The notes under the pieces were generated by a model. That model was not told the origin of the DNA and did not search any database. It worked only from the letters and a program-made list of their open reading frames with translations. From Akkermansia muciniphila (GTDB lineage Bacteria > Verrucomicrobiota > Verrucomicrobiia > Limisphaerales > UBA9464): a DNA stretch of 24,015 nucleotides. Location of the stretch: positions 1-24,015 of the forward strand of contig CAMCFL010000003.1 of the NCBI GenBank assembly GCA_945873715.1, written 5' to 3'. Positions 1-7,140 of this stretch are shown here, in pieces. The position numbers and the translations under genes are program-made. Position 1 is the first letter of the stretch; each line of letters begins with the position of its first letter.

Positions 1-99
1 GCAGGTCTGCTGGGCTGAGATCTCGTCCTTGAAGGCGGAGAATGGAGTCCCGGAACACGGGATCGATTTCAGCGGCAAAAGGCGGGGCGAGTCCAGCAC
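1..99 (-). CDS. Possible 5' end of a leftward gene cut by the window edge (frame unresolved)
   Basis: Two leftward frames are open to the left edge. One could start with GTG at 99 and reads VLDSPRLLPLKSIPC..., with strongly GC-biased third codon positions as in the neighbouring genes. The other could start with TTG at 118 (just after AGGAT) and reads ...AAEIDPVFRDSILRLQ..., with a more protein-like mix of charged residues but a weaker third-position bias. Only about 33 to 39 codons are visible, with no recognisable domain. Bases 100 to 220 hold GC-rich short inverted repeats around 168 to 200 but no U-tract terminator. Treat this as a hint only. Confidence 0.2.
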   Translation of the reverse strand, partial: MLDSPRLLPLKSIPCSGTPFSAFKDEISAQQTC

Positions 100-220
100 G
101 AAACGAGCCTGCTACCAAATCCTAGTGGCATTGGGCGTCCTCGCCCGCCGTTTTCAGCAACGGTCCGAGCGGCCGGGGACGGCCGCGGCCCCAGGCCCTT
201 TTCACAGAATCCACGTCGCG

Positions 221-1183
221 CTACTTCCCGAATCCAAAAACCGACTTCAACAATTCGGTGGTCCGGGCAGCGGGCATCTGGCGAATGCGCTGTTCCTCCG
301 CCGCCACCTGCTTGAAGAGGCCGTCGAGGGCCTTCTCGGTGACGTATCCATCCAGGTCCAACTCCGGCACCCGGACGAAGGGGCCCGCCAGCTTGACCTT
401 GTCGGTGACCTGCTTGTAAGCCGCGGTCGCCCCGCTGGAGGCGGTCGCCTTCTGGACGATGGGCAGGAACTTCTGGGTCAACTCTGCCTGGGTCGATTGC
501 CGGAAATAGACGGTCGCCGCGTTGTTCGATCCGGCCAGGATCTTCTTCGCATCGGCCATCGTCATCTTCTGGAGACTGTCCTTGAAGACGCTCGCCGCCG
601 CCGGCACCGCCTGTTCCGCCGCCTGGTTCATCGTGGTGACGAATTCGTCCGCCACCCGATCCTGTCCCAGCGAGCGCAGGGTCTTCTCCACCGTCTGGAA
701 TCGCTCCGGAAGCGGGATCTTCACGTTGAGATTGGTCAGGAATCCGCCGCTTTTTCCGAGTGAACCCACCGCCTGCTCCAACCCCTTTCCCAGCGCCTCC
801 TTCAATCCGCGGGTCACTTGGTCCGTCGAGAGGTCCGCCAGGGAAGAGGTCGGCGTGGCCACCGGCGTGACACTGGCGACGGCCGGCTTGCCAGGCACCG
901 CTTCCACCACCCGTTGCAGGGTGTCCAACGCCTGCTGCCGCTCCGTCGGCGCAGCGGGAATGACCGCGACCGACGGCAGGGTCGGCGGAAGAGCGGGGAC
1001 GGCGGGTGCCGCGACGACCGGAGTCGCCGGGGTTACCGACGCCGCGGGGATCACGGGAGGCGGAGGGGACGTCGGCAACACCGGGGGCGTGGGTGGCACA
1101 GGAGGAGGCAGCGACGACTCACTCTTCCCGCAACCCAGCAGGAGGGATGTCACCGCGGCGCAGAGAAGCAGATCGATCTTCAC
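221..1183 (-). CDS. DUF4197 domain lipoprotein with proline-rich linker
   Basis: Predicted 320-residue envelope lipoprotein. The GTG at 1183 is chosen because it directly opens a lipoprotein signal (VKIDLLLCAAVTSLLLGC) with lipobox LLLGC and the lipidated Cys at residue 18; the open frame runs further upstream, but that part overlaps intergenic repeats. Residues about 22 to 70 are a low-complexity Pro/Ala/Val linker, probably a spacer from the membrane. Residues about 110 to 320 look like DUF4197: a GLKEALGKGLEQAV helix, a LNVKIPLPERFQ segment, and a conserved-looking AKKILAGSNNAATVYFRQST stretch ending in a helical region. The molecular function of DUF4197 is unknown. The gene lies downstream of kup in the same direction, separated by about 190 bases of repeats, so co-transcription is uncertain. 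Confidence 0.8.
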   Translation of the reverse strand: MKIDLLLCAAVTSLLLGCGKSESSLPPPVPPTPPVLPTSPPPPVIPAASVTPATPVVAAPAVPALPPTLPSVAVIPAAPTERQQALDTLQRVVEAVPGKPAVASVTPVATPTSSLADLSTDQVTRGLKEALGKGLEQAVGSLGKSGGFLTNLNVKIPLPERFQTVEKTLRSLGQDRVADEFVTTMNQAAEQAVPAAASVFKDSLQKMTMADAKKILAGSNNAATVYFRQSTQAELTQKFLPIVQKATASSGATAAYKQVTDKVKLAGPFVRVPELDLDGYVTEKALDGLFKQVAAEEQRIRQMPAARTTELLKSVFGFGK

Positions 1184-1243
1184 GCCGCATCTTACCGCCG
1201 TCGGCACCGACGACAAGCCATGGGAACTACCCACGCCGGAGGA

Positions 1244-1288
1244 GAAGATTTCAGATTCAAGTTTGAAGCCGTCGCGGGTTCCACGAGT
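1244..1288. repeat. Family D repeat, copy D1
   Basis: Contains GAAGATTTCAGATTCAAG followed by TTTGAAGCC and a GC-rich tail. The same word order recurs at 18365-18410 (GAAAGATTTCAGTTTCAAG, then GTTCAAGCGGC) and in looser form at 18773-18818. It lies between kup and the DUF4197 gene, next to a partial family A unit. Confidence 0.5.
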
Positions 1289-1319
1289 CCCCGTTCCCAC
1301 CTCTGGAATGGAGGAAGCA

Positions 1320-1360
1320 GGGCGTTGCTTCATCGCCGCCTGAGGGCAGGCGGCCTACAG
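1320..1360 (+). repeat. Partial family A (REP-like) repeat, copy A6: right-hand hairpin only
   Basis: Carries the spacer word GCGTTGCTTCATC and the right-hand hairpin GCCGCCTG-AGGG-CAGGCGGC, followed by CTACAG (GTAG on the minus strand). The left-hand hairpin is missing. It lies 3' of kup and 5' of the DUF4197 gene, where it could act as a stem-loop on the kup transcript. Confidence 0.75.
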
Positions 1361-1375
1361 CAACAACAAGCCCGT

Positions 1376-3268
1376 TCAGATCTCGACCTGCATGCCCAGC
1401 TCGACGACCCGGTTGGCGGGCAGGCGGAAGAAGGCGGTGGCGCTCTGGGCATTGCGGGCCATCACCGCGAACAGGTGTTCGCGCCAGAGGGCCATGCCGG
1501 CCTTGCGGGCGGGGATGATCGTCTCGCGACTCAGGAAGAAGGTGGTCTCCGTCTCCTTGAACTCGAGCCCCTTCTCCGCGCAGGTGTGCAGCACCATGGG
1601 CACGTTGGGATCCTCGAAGAACCCGAAGCGCGCGCGCACCCGCCAGAAGCCATGCGGCAACTTCTCGATCTCCACCCGCTCGTCATCCGGGACCCGGGGG
1701 TCCTCATCGACCTGGATGGTGAGGAAAACGATCCGGCGATGGAGGACCTTGTTGTGTTTCAGGTTGTGCAGGAGGGCCAGCGGCGTGCCGTCGGAGTTGC
1801 CCGCCATGTACACCGCCGTGCCCTCGACCCGAGCCGGTTGGCGACGTTCGATGCTCTCGATGAACTTGTCCGCCGGGATCGAAGTGGATCGGACCCGGTC
1901 CCAGAGCAGCTGACGTCCCCGCTTCCACGTCGCCATCAGGGTGAAGAGCACCAATCCGATCACGAGGGGGAACCATCCGCCATGGGCGATCTTGAGGGCG
2001 TTGGCACCGAAGAAGGCCGATTCGATCAACAGGATTGGAACACAGACCAACGCCGCCACCCACCAGGGCCAGTTCCAAAGTCGACGCGAGGCAAAGAAGA
2101 ACAGGAGCGTGTCGATGCCCATCGTCATGGTGACCCCGATGCCGTATGCCGCGGCCAGATTGGAGGAGGTCTTGAATCCAATGACCAGCGCGAGACACAC
2201 CACCGCGATGAACAGATTCACCTGCGGCATGTAGATCTGGCCGCGTTCACTTTCGGAAGTGTGCTCGATGGCCAGACGCGGGATGTAGCCCAACTGGATC
2301 CCTTGCATCGTCAGGGAAAAGGCTCCGCTGATCAGCGCCTGCGAGGCGATCACCGCCGCGCCGGTCGCCAGGATCATCAGGGGAATCAATGCCCACTTTG
2401 GAGCCAGATTGTAGAACGGATTGTGGGCCGCCCCGGGATCGATCATCAGCAACGCCCCCTGCCCCAGGTAATTCAGGAACAGCGCCGGCAGGACCATGCC
2501 AAACCAGGCAATCCGGATCGGCCGCCGTCCGAAGTGCCCCATGTCCGCATACAACGCCTCGCCTCCGGTCACCACGAGGAACACCGAGCCCAGGATCGGG
2601 AACACATGCCAGCCCCCTTCCTGGAAGAAACGGACGGCGTGCCATGGGTTCAGCGCCGCGAGAACCGCCGGTTCCCGGAGGATCCCACGAACCCCGAGGA
2701 CGCTCAGTACCGCGAACCAGACGATCATCACCGGACCGAACACGCGCCCGACCGCGCCGGTGCCGGCCCGCTGGGCGAGGAAAAGCCCGGTGAGGATCAC
2801 CACGCTGATGGGGACCACCCAGTCCTTGAGGTTGGGTGCAAGGACGTTCAACCCCTCGACCGCGCCCAGGACCGAGACGGCGGGCGTGATCATCCCGTCG
2901 CCATACAGCAAGGCCGCACCGAAGAGCCCCAACGCCACCATGATCTTTGGGGTCCAACCGGTCCGGTGTTCCGCCCCCCGCTTTTCCGGGAACGCCAGCG
3001 AGAGCAGGGCCAGGATGCCGCCCTCACCCTTGTTGTCGGCCCGCATGACGAACACGATGTACTTGATCGAGACGACCATCACGAGCGACCAGAAGAAGAG
3101 CGAAAGGACCCCGAAGATATGCTCCCGGGTCACGGTCATTGCGTGAGGTCCGTCGAAGCACTCACGCAACGCGTACAGCGGGCTGGTGCCGATGTCCCCG
3201 AAGACCACGCCCAAGGCAGCCAGCGCAAGACCTGCCAGCCGGGAACGAGAGGATGAATCCGTTTGCAT
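1376..3268 (-). CDS. kup: Kup-family potassium uptake transporter
   Basis: Inner-membrane K+ uptake protein of 630 residues, the usual length for the KUP/HAK/KT family, which imports potassium probably by proton symport. The family N-terminus is clear: GVVFGDIGTSPLYALRE at residues 20-36, then RADNKGEGG at 76-84. About 12 hydrophobic segments follow to roughly residue 440, then a soluble C-terminal domain with conserved-looking blocks such as TAVYMAG and FGFFEDPNVP. Start ATG at 3268 gives the expected N-terminus, although no strong Shine-Dalgarno sequence is visible. The 5' leader was checked for a c-di-AMP (ydaO) riboswitch, known upstream of some potassium transporter genes, and none was seen. 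The gene stands alone in its orientation apart from the distal lipoprotein gene. Confidence 0.96.
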   Translation of the reverse strand: MQTDSSSRSRLAGLALAALGVVFGDIGTSPLYALRECFDGPHAMTVTREHIFGVLSLFFWSLVMVVSIKYIVFVMRADNKGEGGILALLSLAFPEKRGAEHRTGWTPKIMVALGLFGAALLYGDGMITPAVSVLGAVEGLNVLAPNLKDWVVPISVVILTGLFLAQRAGTGAVGRVFGPVMIVWFAVLSVLGVRGILREPAVLAALNPWHAVRFFQEGGWHVFPILGSVFLVVTGGEALYADMGHFGRRPIRIAWFGMVLPALFLNYLGQGALLMIDPGAAHNPFYNLAPKWALIPLMILATGAAVIASQALISGAFSLTMQGIQLGYIPRLAIEHTSESERGQIYMPQVNLFIAVVCLALVIGFKTSSNLAAAYGIGVTMTMGIDTLLFFFASRRLWNWPWWVAALVCVPILLIESAFFGANALKIAHGGWFPLVIGLVLFTLMATWKRGRQLLWDRVRSTSIPADKFIESIERRQPARVEGTAVYMAGNSDGTPLALLHNLKHNKVLHRRIVFLTIQVDEDPRVPDDERVEIEKLPHGFWRVRARFGFFEDPNVPMVLHTCAEKGLEFKETETTFFLSRETIIPARKAGMALWREHLFAVMARNAQSATAFFRLPANRVVELGMQVEI

Positions 3269-3719
3269 GGGGTGCGTTCAGGCTGCGGTTGGCGGGTGCA
3301 AACGGGCTTGATCCCGATCCGATGGCTGCCGAGGGCACCCCGACCTGACGCCGGGGCCACGGCCCCGATGGAAGAACCTGTATTGAATCTTCATGGCAAA
3401 CACGGCTGACACTCCCTGCAGGGCAATGTCAGGCCGCGACCCGGCGGTCCGTGTTCATGCCCCTTTCCATGCCTGCGAGGTTAGCTGACGGGCTCGGGCT
3501 GAAAGGTGCCCTGGCTTCCGGTTGCCCGGTCGCGTTCGCCCCGTCCGATTCTTCCTTGGAAGAACCGGAATTCGGTTCCCCCGCGCCCGGATTCTGGAGT
3601 CAGCCGGGCTTCGGCGAGGGGCCCGGTATCGCAAAGACCGCCCCGGGTGTCAAACCCACGAACAGCGGGCGTTTCCCGCCTGCCCATCCGCCCGAACCCG
3701 TCTATCGTGTCCCCCTCAC
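3269..3719. other. Divergent intergenic region between kup and the flavoprotein gene
   Basis: About 450 bases with no convincing gene; the frames that cross it have no family resemblance and lack consistent codon bias. It must hold the promoters of both flanking genes. Two small inverted repeats are visible: CGGGGCC-AC-GGCCCCG at 3352-3367 and an imperfect dyad at 3408-3430 with GACA/TGTC ends around CCCTGCAGGG. Either could be an operator or nothing. None of the repeat families found elsewhere in the window occurs here. Confidence 0.5.
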
Positions 3720-4916
3720 GTGACTCACGATCTCGATGTCATCGTTCTCGGGGGCGGCGCTGCCGGCCTGTTCTGCGCCCGCGTGGCCGGGCTCAACGGC
3801 CGCCATGTCGCGGTGCTCGAACACCAATCCCGCCCCGGCAACAAGATCCTCATCTCGGGTGGGGGCCGCTGCAATTTCACCAACCTCGGTGCCACCGCCG
3901 CCAACTACGTCACCCACGGCAGCCCTCACTTCCCGAAGTCCGCCCTCGCCCGCTACACGCCCGCGGACTTCCTGCGCCTCGTCGAACAGCACGGCATCGC
4001 CTGGCACGAGAAGAAGCTGGGCCAGTTGTTCTGCGACCAGAGCTCCCGCCAGATCCTCGCCCTGCTCGAAGCCGAGTGCGCCGATGTTGGTGCCCGCATC
4101 CTCACCGGCTGCCGGATCGAATCGGTGACCCGATCGCACCCGACGGATGTGCGTCCCTGGGAAGTGGTCACGTCCCAGGGCACCTTCCGCGCGTCCAGCG
4201 TGGTGGTGGCGGTCGGCGCCCTGTCCTTCCCCAAGCTGGGCGCCACCCCCTTCGGATACGACCTCGCCCGACAGTTCGACCTGCGCGTCATCGATCCGCG
4301 CCCGGGACTGGTTCCCCTCACATGGAATCCCGGGGATTCGGCGGTGTTCGCCGAATTGAGCGGCCTGGCGATCGAATGCGAGGCGCAGGCCGGTCCGGAC
4401 ACCCCGCGTTTCAAGGAGGCGGTGTTGTTCACCCACCGCGGCCTGAGCGGCCCCGCCATCCTCCAGGTTTCCTCCCAACGCGAACCCGGGAGCCCGATCC
4501 ACCTGAATCTGCTGCCGGGAATCGACATCCCCGCCTGGCTGACCGACCGGCAACGCTTTACCCAGACCCCGCGGCAGGCCTTGCGAACCGTCTGGCCGGA
4601 TCGTCTCGCGCAGGCGTGGTGCAGCCGGGGCATCCCGGATCGTCCGCTGGCGCAACTGTCCCGAAAGGACCTGGAAGCCTTGGGCCGACAACTCGGGCAC
4701 TGGACCATCCAACCGGCCGGGGACGAAGGCTACCCCAAGGCCGAGGTCACGCTCGGAGGCGTGGACACCGCCGAACTTTCCTCGAAGACCCTGGAGAGCC
4801 GAAAGGCTCCGGGACTCTTCTTCATCGGAGAGGTGGTCGACATCACCGGCTGGCTCGGCGGCTACAACTTCCAGTGGGCCTGGGCCTCCGGTCACGCCGC
4901 CGGCAGCGCGGCGTGA
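3720..4916 (+). CDS. BaiN/HI0933-family FAD-dependent oxidoreductase
   Basis: Cytosolic flavoprotein of 398 residues, matching the family length of about 390 to 420. The GTG at 3720 is chosen because it places the dinucleotide-binding strand at the N-terminus: DVIVLGGGAAG (GxGxxG-type glycines at 11-16), with the acidic end of the second strand at E34. The family signature KILISGGGRCNFTN covers residues 42-55, and the C-terminal FAD block GEVVDITGWLGGYNFQWAWA lies near 370-390. Homologues are often annotated NAD(P)/FAD-dependent oxidoreductase, YhiN or BaiN, the latter after a gut bacterial bile-acid enzyme. The substrate of this environmental-type member cannot be read from sequence. The gene is monocistronic and converges on the beta-propeller gene, with a palindromic repeat between the two stop codons. 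Confidence 0.9.
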   Translation: MTHDLDVIVLGGGAAGLFCARVAGLNGRHVAVLEHQSRPGNKILISGGGRCNFTNLGATAANYVTHGSPHFPKSALARYTPADFLRLVEQHGIAWHEKKLGQLFCDQSSRQILALLEAECADVGARILTGCRIESVTRSHPTDVRPWEVVTSQGTFRASSVVVAVGALSFPKLGATPFGYDLARQFDLRVIDPRPGLVPLTWNPGDSAVFAELSGLAIECEAQAGPDTPRFKEAVLFTHRGLSGPAILQVSSQREPGSPIHLNLLPGIDIPAWLTDRQRFTQTPRQALRTVWPDRLAQAWCSRGIPDRPLAQLSRKDLEALGRQLGHWTIQPAGDEGYPKAEVTLGGVDTAELSSKTLESRKAPGLFFIGEVVDITGWLGGYNFQWAWASGHAAGSAA

Positions 4917-4917
4917 C

Positions 4918-5021
4918 GGGGAGAGTTCCCAGTTCCCAGTCTCCAGTTCCCGGTTGCCAGTTCCCAGACTCCGGATTCCAGAAGTCTGGCATCTGGAAAC
5001 TGGCTTCTGGCAACTCTCCCC
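4918..5021. repeat. Family C palindromic array, copy C1, between convergent genes; possible bidirectional terminator
   Basis: A 104-base unit bounded by GGGGAGAGTT (4918-4927) and its exact reverse complement AACTCTCCCC (5012-5021); the pairing extends to 14 of 15 bases. The inside is made of degenerate words TTCCCAG, TTGCCAG, CTGGCAT and CTGGAAA, CCAG-type on the left and CTGG-type on the right, so the whole could fold as one long imperfect stem. It fills the gap between two convergent stop codons (4916 and 5028), which suggests a transcription-termination role (inference). Confidence 0.65.
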
Positions 5022-5025
5022 GCGG

Positions 5026-6285
5026 TTACTTGCCCACCCGGTAGAGGTGGCCGGCGGTGCGGATATAGAGGGTGCCGTCATCGACGGCATAGGAGGCCAG
5101 AGTGCGTTCGGCCAGGTCGTTCCGGGCGATCAGTTCGAATTGCCGTCCGGGCTTTACCACGAACCCGACTCCGGCCTCGTTCTGGAAATAGAGCCGGCCG
5201 TCGGCATGGACGATCGACGACGAAAAATCCCCGCCCAATCGTTCGCTCCAGACCACCTTGCCGGTCGTTGCCTCGACCGCGCTGGCGATCCCGGCATCCG
5301 AGACGAAGTACAACAGGTCGTCCACCACCACCATCGACGGCGTGTTGGGCGCTCCCTTGGCCAGCGTCCATGCGACGTGGGAATCCGTCACGTCGCCCTT
5401 CCCACCCGTGCGGATGGCGTGCAGGACGGGGCGATCGTAACCGCTGGCCAAAAACAGCAGGCCCTCCGCCAACACCGGACGCGGGATCACGGAGTAGCCT
5501 TCGCCGTACCGAACCCGCCAGAGCTCGGCACCCGTCTTTGGATCGTAGGCGCACACCGCACCGCTGCCGGGGCTGATCACCTGGGATTTGCCGCCGTCCG
5601 CGATCACCAGCGGCGTGGAGAACGAGAACTTCCGCTTGGCCGGGGTTTCGCGCGGGGTTTCCCAACGGACCTTTCCATCCCGGGCATCCAGCGCCACCAC
5701 CCGCGGTTCGCTGGCACCATCGACCCCGAACACCAGCAGACCGTCCACCAGGGCGGGTGACCCGCCATTCCCATGCACCGGCGTGTACCGGATGGCATCC
5801 TGACGCCAGACGACCGTGCCCTTGAGATCCAGGGCTGCCGTGCCGTGGTGACCGAAATGCACATACAAGCGGTCGTCCGTCACGATCGGGGTCGGACTTG
5901 CCTGACCATTCTTTGAGTGGATCGAAGGGCCGCTCGCGGCCGATTCAAACACGGTCGTTTCCCAGATCGGCTTGCCGGTCTTCACGTCATAGGCAAGGGC
6001 CTTCAACGTGAGCCCGCCAGCGGCCGTCTGGATCGCCGTCGTCAGGTACAAAGTCCCCTTCGCCAGCACCGGCGAGGACCACCCGGCACCCGGCACCTCC
6101 TGTTTCCACACGACGTTCTCGGTGGGACTCCATCGCACGGGAAGGTTCTTCGCCGTCGATTGCCCCATGGCACCCGGACCGCGGAACTCGGGCCAGTCGC
6201 CGGCCATCGCGCTCGCCGACGCCACCAGGATTCCAGCCAGCCACCCCGAACTCCCTGAACCGATCATCCGACGGATTCGACGCAT
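5026..6285 (-). CDS. Secreted PQQ-type beta-propeller repeat protein
   Basis: A 419-residue exported protein with an N-terminal signal (RMIGSGSSGWLAGILVASASAMA, cleavage after ASAMA likely). The mature N-terminus DWPEFRGPGAMGQS is the typical opening of PQQ-binding-like (BamB/alcohol-dehydrogenase-like) propellers common in Planctomycetes and Verrucomicrobia. Propeller blades recur as strand pairs ending in words such as LKALAYDVKTGKPIWET, VVALDARDGKVRWE, VCAYDPKTGAELW and ASAVEATTGKVVWSE. No catalytic dehydrogenase residues or heme motif (CxxCH) are evident, so it is more likely a scaffold or sensor-like propeller than an enzyme. Start ATG at 6285; an ATG at residue 7 is an alternative. The ligand is unknown. 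Confidence 0.85.
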   Translation of the reverse strand: MRRIRRMIGSGSSGWLAGILVASASAMAGDWPEFRGPGAMGQSTAKNLPVRWSPTENVVWKQEVPGAGWSSPVLAKGTLYLTTAIQTAAGGLTLKALAYDVKTGKPIWETTVFESAASGPSIHSKNGQASPTPIVTDDRLYVHFGHHGTAALDLKGTVVWRQDAIRYTPVHGNGGSPALVDGLLVFGVDGASEPRVVALDARDGKVRWETPRETPAKRKFSFSTPLVIADGGKSQVISPGSGAVCAYDPKTGAELWRVRYGEGYSVIPRPVLAEGLLFLASGYDRPVLHAIRTGGKGDVTDSHVAWTLAKGAPNTPSMVVVDDLLYFVSDAGIASAVEATTGKVVWSERLGGDFSSSIVHADGRLYFQNEAGVGFVVKPGRQFELIARNDLAERTLASYAVDDGTLYIRTAGHLYRVGK

Positions 6286-6346
6286 CCGCGAAGGCTAGCC
6301 CACTCCCACCCGACGCTCCAAGCCCCGGCTTAGAGCCCAGGTCCCG

Positions 6347-6460
6347 GGGGGCATCTTGAGTTTGTCATGCGTGTAGGCCGCCTGCCCTCAGGCGGCGATG
6401 TGAAAACGCCCGCTGAGGGCAGCGGGCCTACATCCCTGACAACAAATTCAGGATGCGCCC
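6347..6460 (-). repeat. Family A REP/BIME-like element with terminal inverted repeats, copy A1 (inverted orientation)
   Basis: Complete 114-base element. The left end is GGGGGCATCTTGAGTTTGTC and the right end (plus strand) is AATTCAGGATGCGCCC. Inside are two hairpins, GCCGCCTG-CCCT-CAGGCGGC and GCCCGCTG-AGGG-CAGCGGGC, each preceded by GTAG when read on its own strand. The core order is reversed relative to copies at 8104, 14704 and 22354. The right end overlaps the bioD stop codon and supplies the last residues of BioD. Confidence 0.85.
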
Positions 6461-7140
6461 ACACCTCGGGCTACGGCCGCGCAGACCGCCTCGACTTTGC
6501 CACCGCCGCCGACGCGAAGGTCGCGCCGGGTCAGCCAGGGAAACCGGTGGATCCGGTCCTCGCCGATATACTCGCCGAGCAGTCCAAGATTGGTCTCGGT
6601 CGAGCCATCCGGTCGGGCAGCCGACATCAGCACGACCTGCGCACGCCGACGTGACCGCTCCGGCAATGACGCCCAGACCAGCCGGACCTGACCCACCACC
6701 CCCAGCCGATCCACCGCCACCACCACCGGGCACGCATTCAGGCCGACGATCAGTTCGGGTGCATCCGCCGCTCCCAGGAGCGGACTCAACAAGCCTCCGG
6801 CGGACTCGACCACCGACACCCGCAGCCCTCGGGATGCCATCTGAACGTGGCCAACCAGAGCCTCGAGAGTGACCTTTCGCCCAGCCCGTCGCGCGGCCAA
6901 CAGGGGTGCCAGGGGCTCGGGAAAATGCCACGGATTGATCACATCCATGGGCACCGTGCCCCCCTGCGCGGCAAACAACCGTTCCGCATCCTCGCGTCCA
7001 CCCGAGGCCAACGGCTTGAACCCAATTGAAGGAATCTCCTGCGCCCGCAACCAGGCGAGGAAGCTGGCGGTGAACACGGTCTTGCCGACGTCCGTGTCGG
7101 TGCCGGTCACCAGGACCTGGATCGTGCCGGACTTCTTCAT
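6448..7140 (-). CDS. bioD: Dethiobiotin synthetase
   Basis: ATP-dependent dethiobiotin synthetase of 230 residues (family about 220 to 240): it carboxylates 7,8-diaminopelargonate and closes the ureido ring, the penultimate step of biotin synthesis. The P-loop TGTDTDVGKT (residues 12-21) is nearly canonical. GFKPLASG holds the substrate-contacting Lys, and VVESAGGLLSPL corresponds to the family VEGAGG block, with Ser in place of the first Gly. The start ATG at 7140 overlaps the larE stop (ATGA, 7137-7140), implying translational coupling. No bioA, bioB or bioF is present in the window. The stop codon and final residues lie inside a mobile repeat (6347-6460), so the C-terminus may have been altered by its insertion. 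Confidence 0.93.
   Translation of the reverse strand: MKKSGTIQVLVTGTDTDVGKTVFTASFLAWLRAQEIPSIGFKPLASGGREDAERLFAAQGGTVPMDVINPWHFPEPLAPLLAARRAGRKVTLEALVGHVQMASRGLRVSVVESAGGLLSPLLGAADAPELIVGLNACPVVVAVDRLGVVGQVRLVWASLPERSRRRAQVVLMSAARPDGSTETNLGLLGEYIGEDRIHRFPWLTRRDLRVGGGGKVEAVCAAVARGVGAS

Noticed and set aside
1350..1378. Family A right terminus overlapping the kup stop codon, as seen for bioD
   Set aside because: CAACAACAAGCCCGTTCAGATC only loosely resembles the terminus; the similarity is too weak to claim.
818..3256. An 812-codon open frame on the plus strand
   Set aside because: It is the antisense shadow of kup and part of the DUF4197 gene; it is rich in Arg, His, Gln and Asp repeats typical of reverse-frame GC-rich DNA, with no domain.
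3408..3430. Imperfect dyad GACACTCC...GGGCAATGTC as an operator for kup or the flavoprotein gene
   Set aside because: Two mismatches in a single copy with no known regulator match; kept only as a note in the intergenic entry.
3269..3480. c-di-AMP (ydaO) riboswitch upstream of kup
   Set aside because: The expected conserved GGGGUGAA-type and CCGGGG blocks are not present in the leader on the minus strand.
4918..5021. CRISPR-like array from repeated CCAGTTCCCAG words
   Set aside because: The words are short, degenerate and irregularly spaced, with no constant-length spacers and no cas genes; the whole is better described as a palindromic intergenic repeat.
3702..5090. A 462-codon leftward frame across the flavoprotein gene
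   Set aside because: The opposite strand encodes an unmistakable FAD-binding protein; the leftward translation has no recognisable family and crosses the intergenic palindrome.
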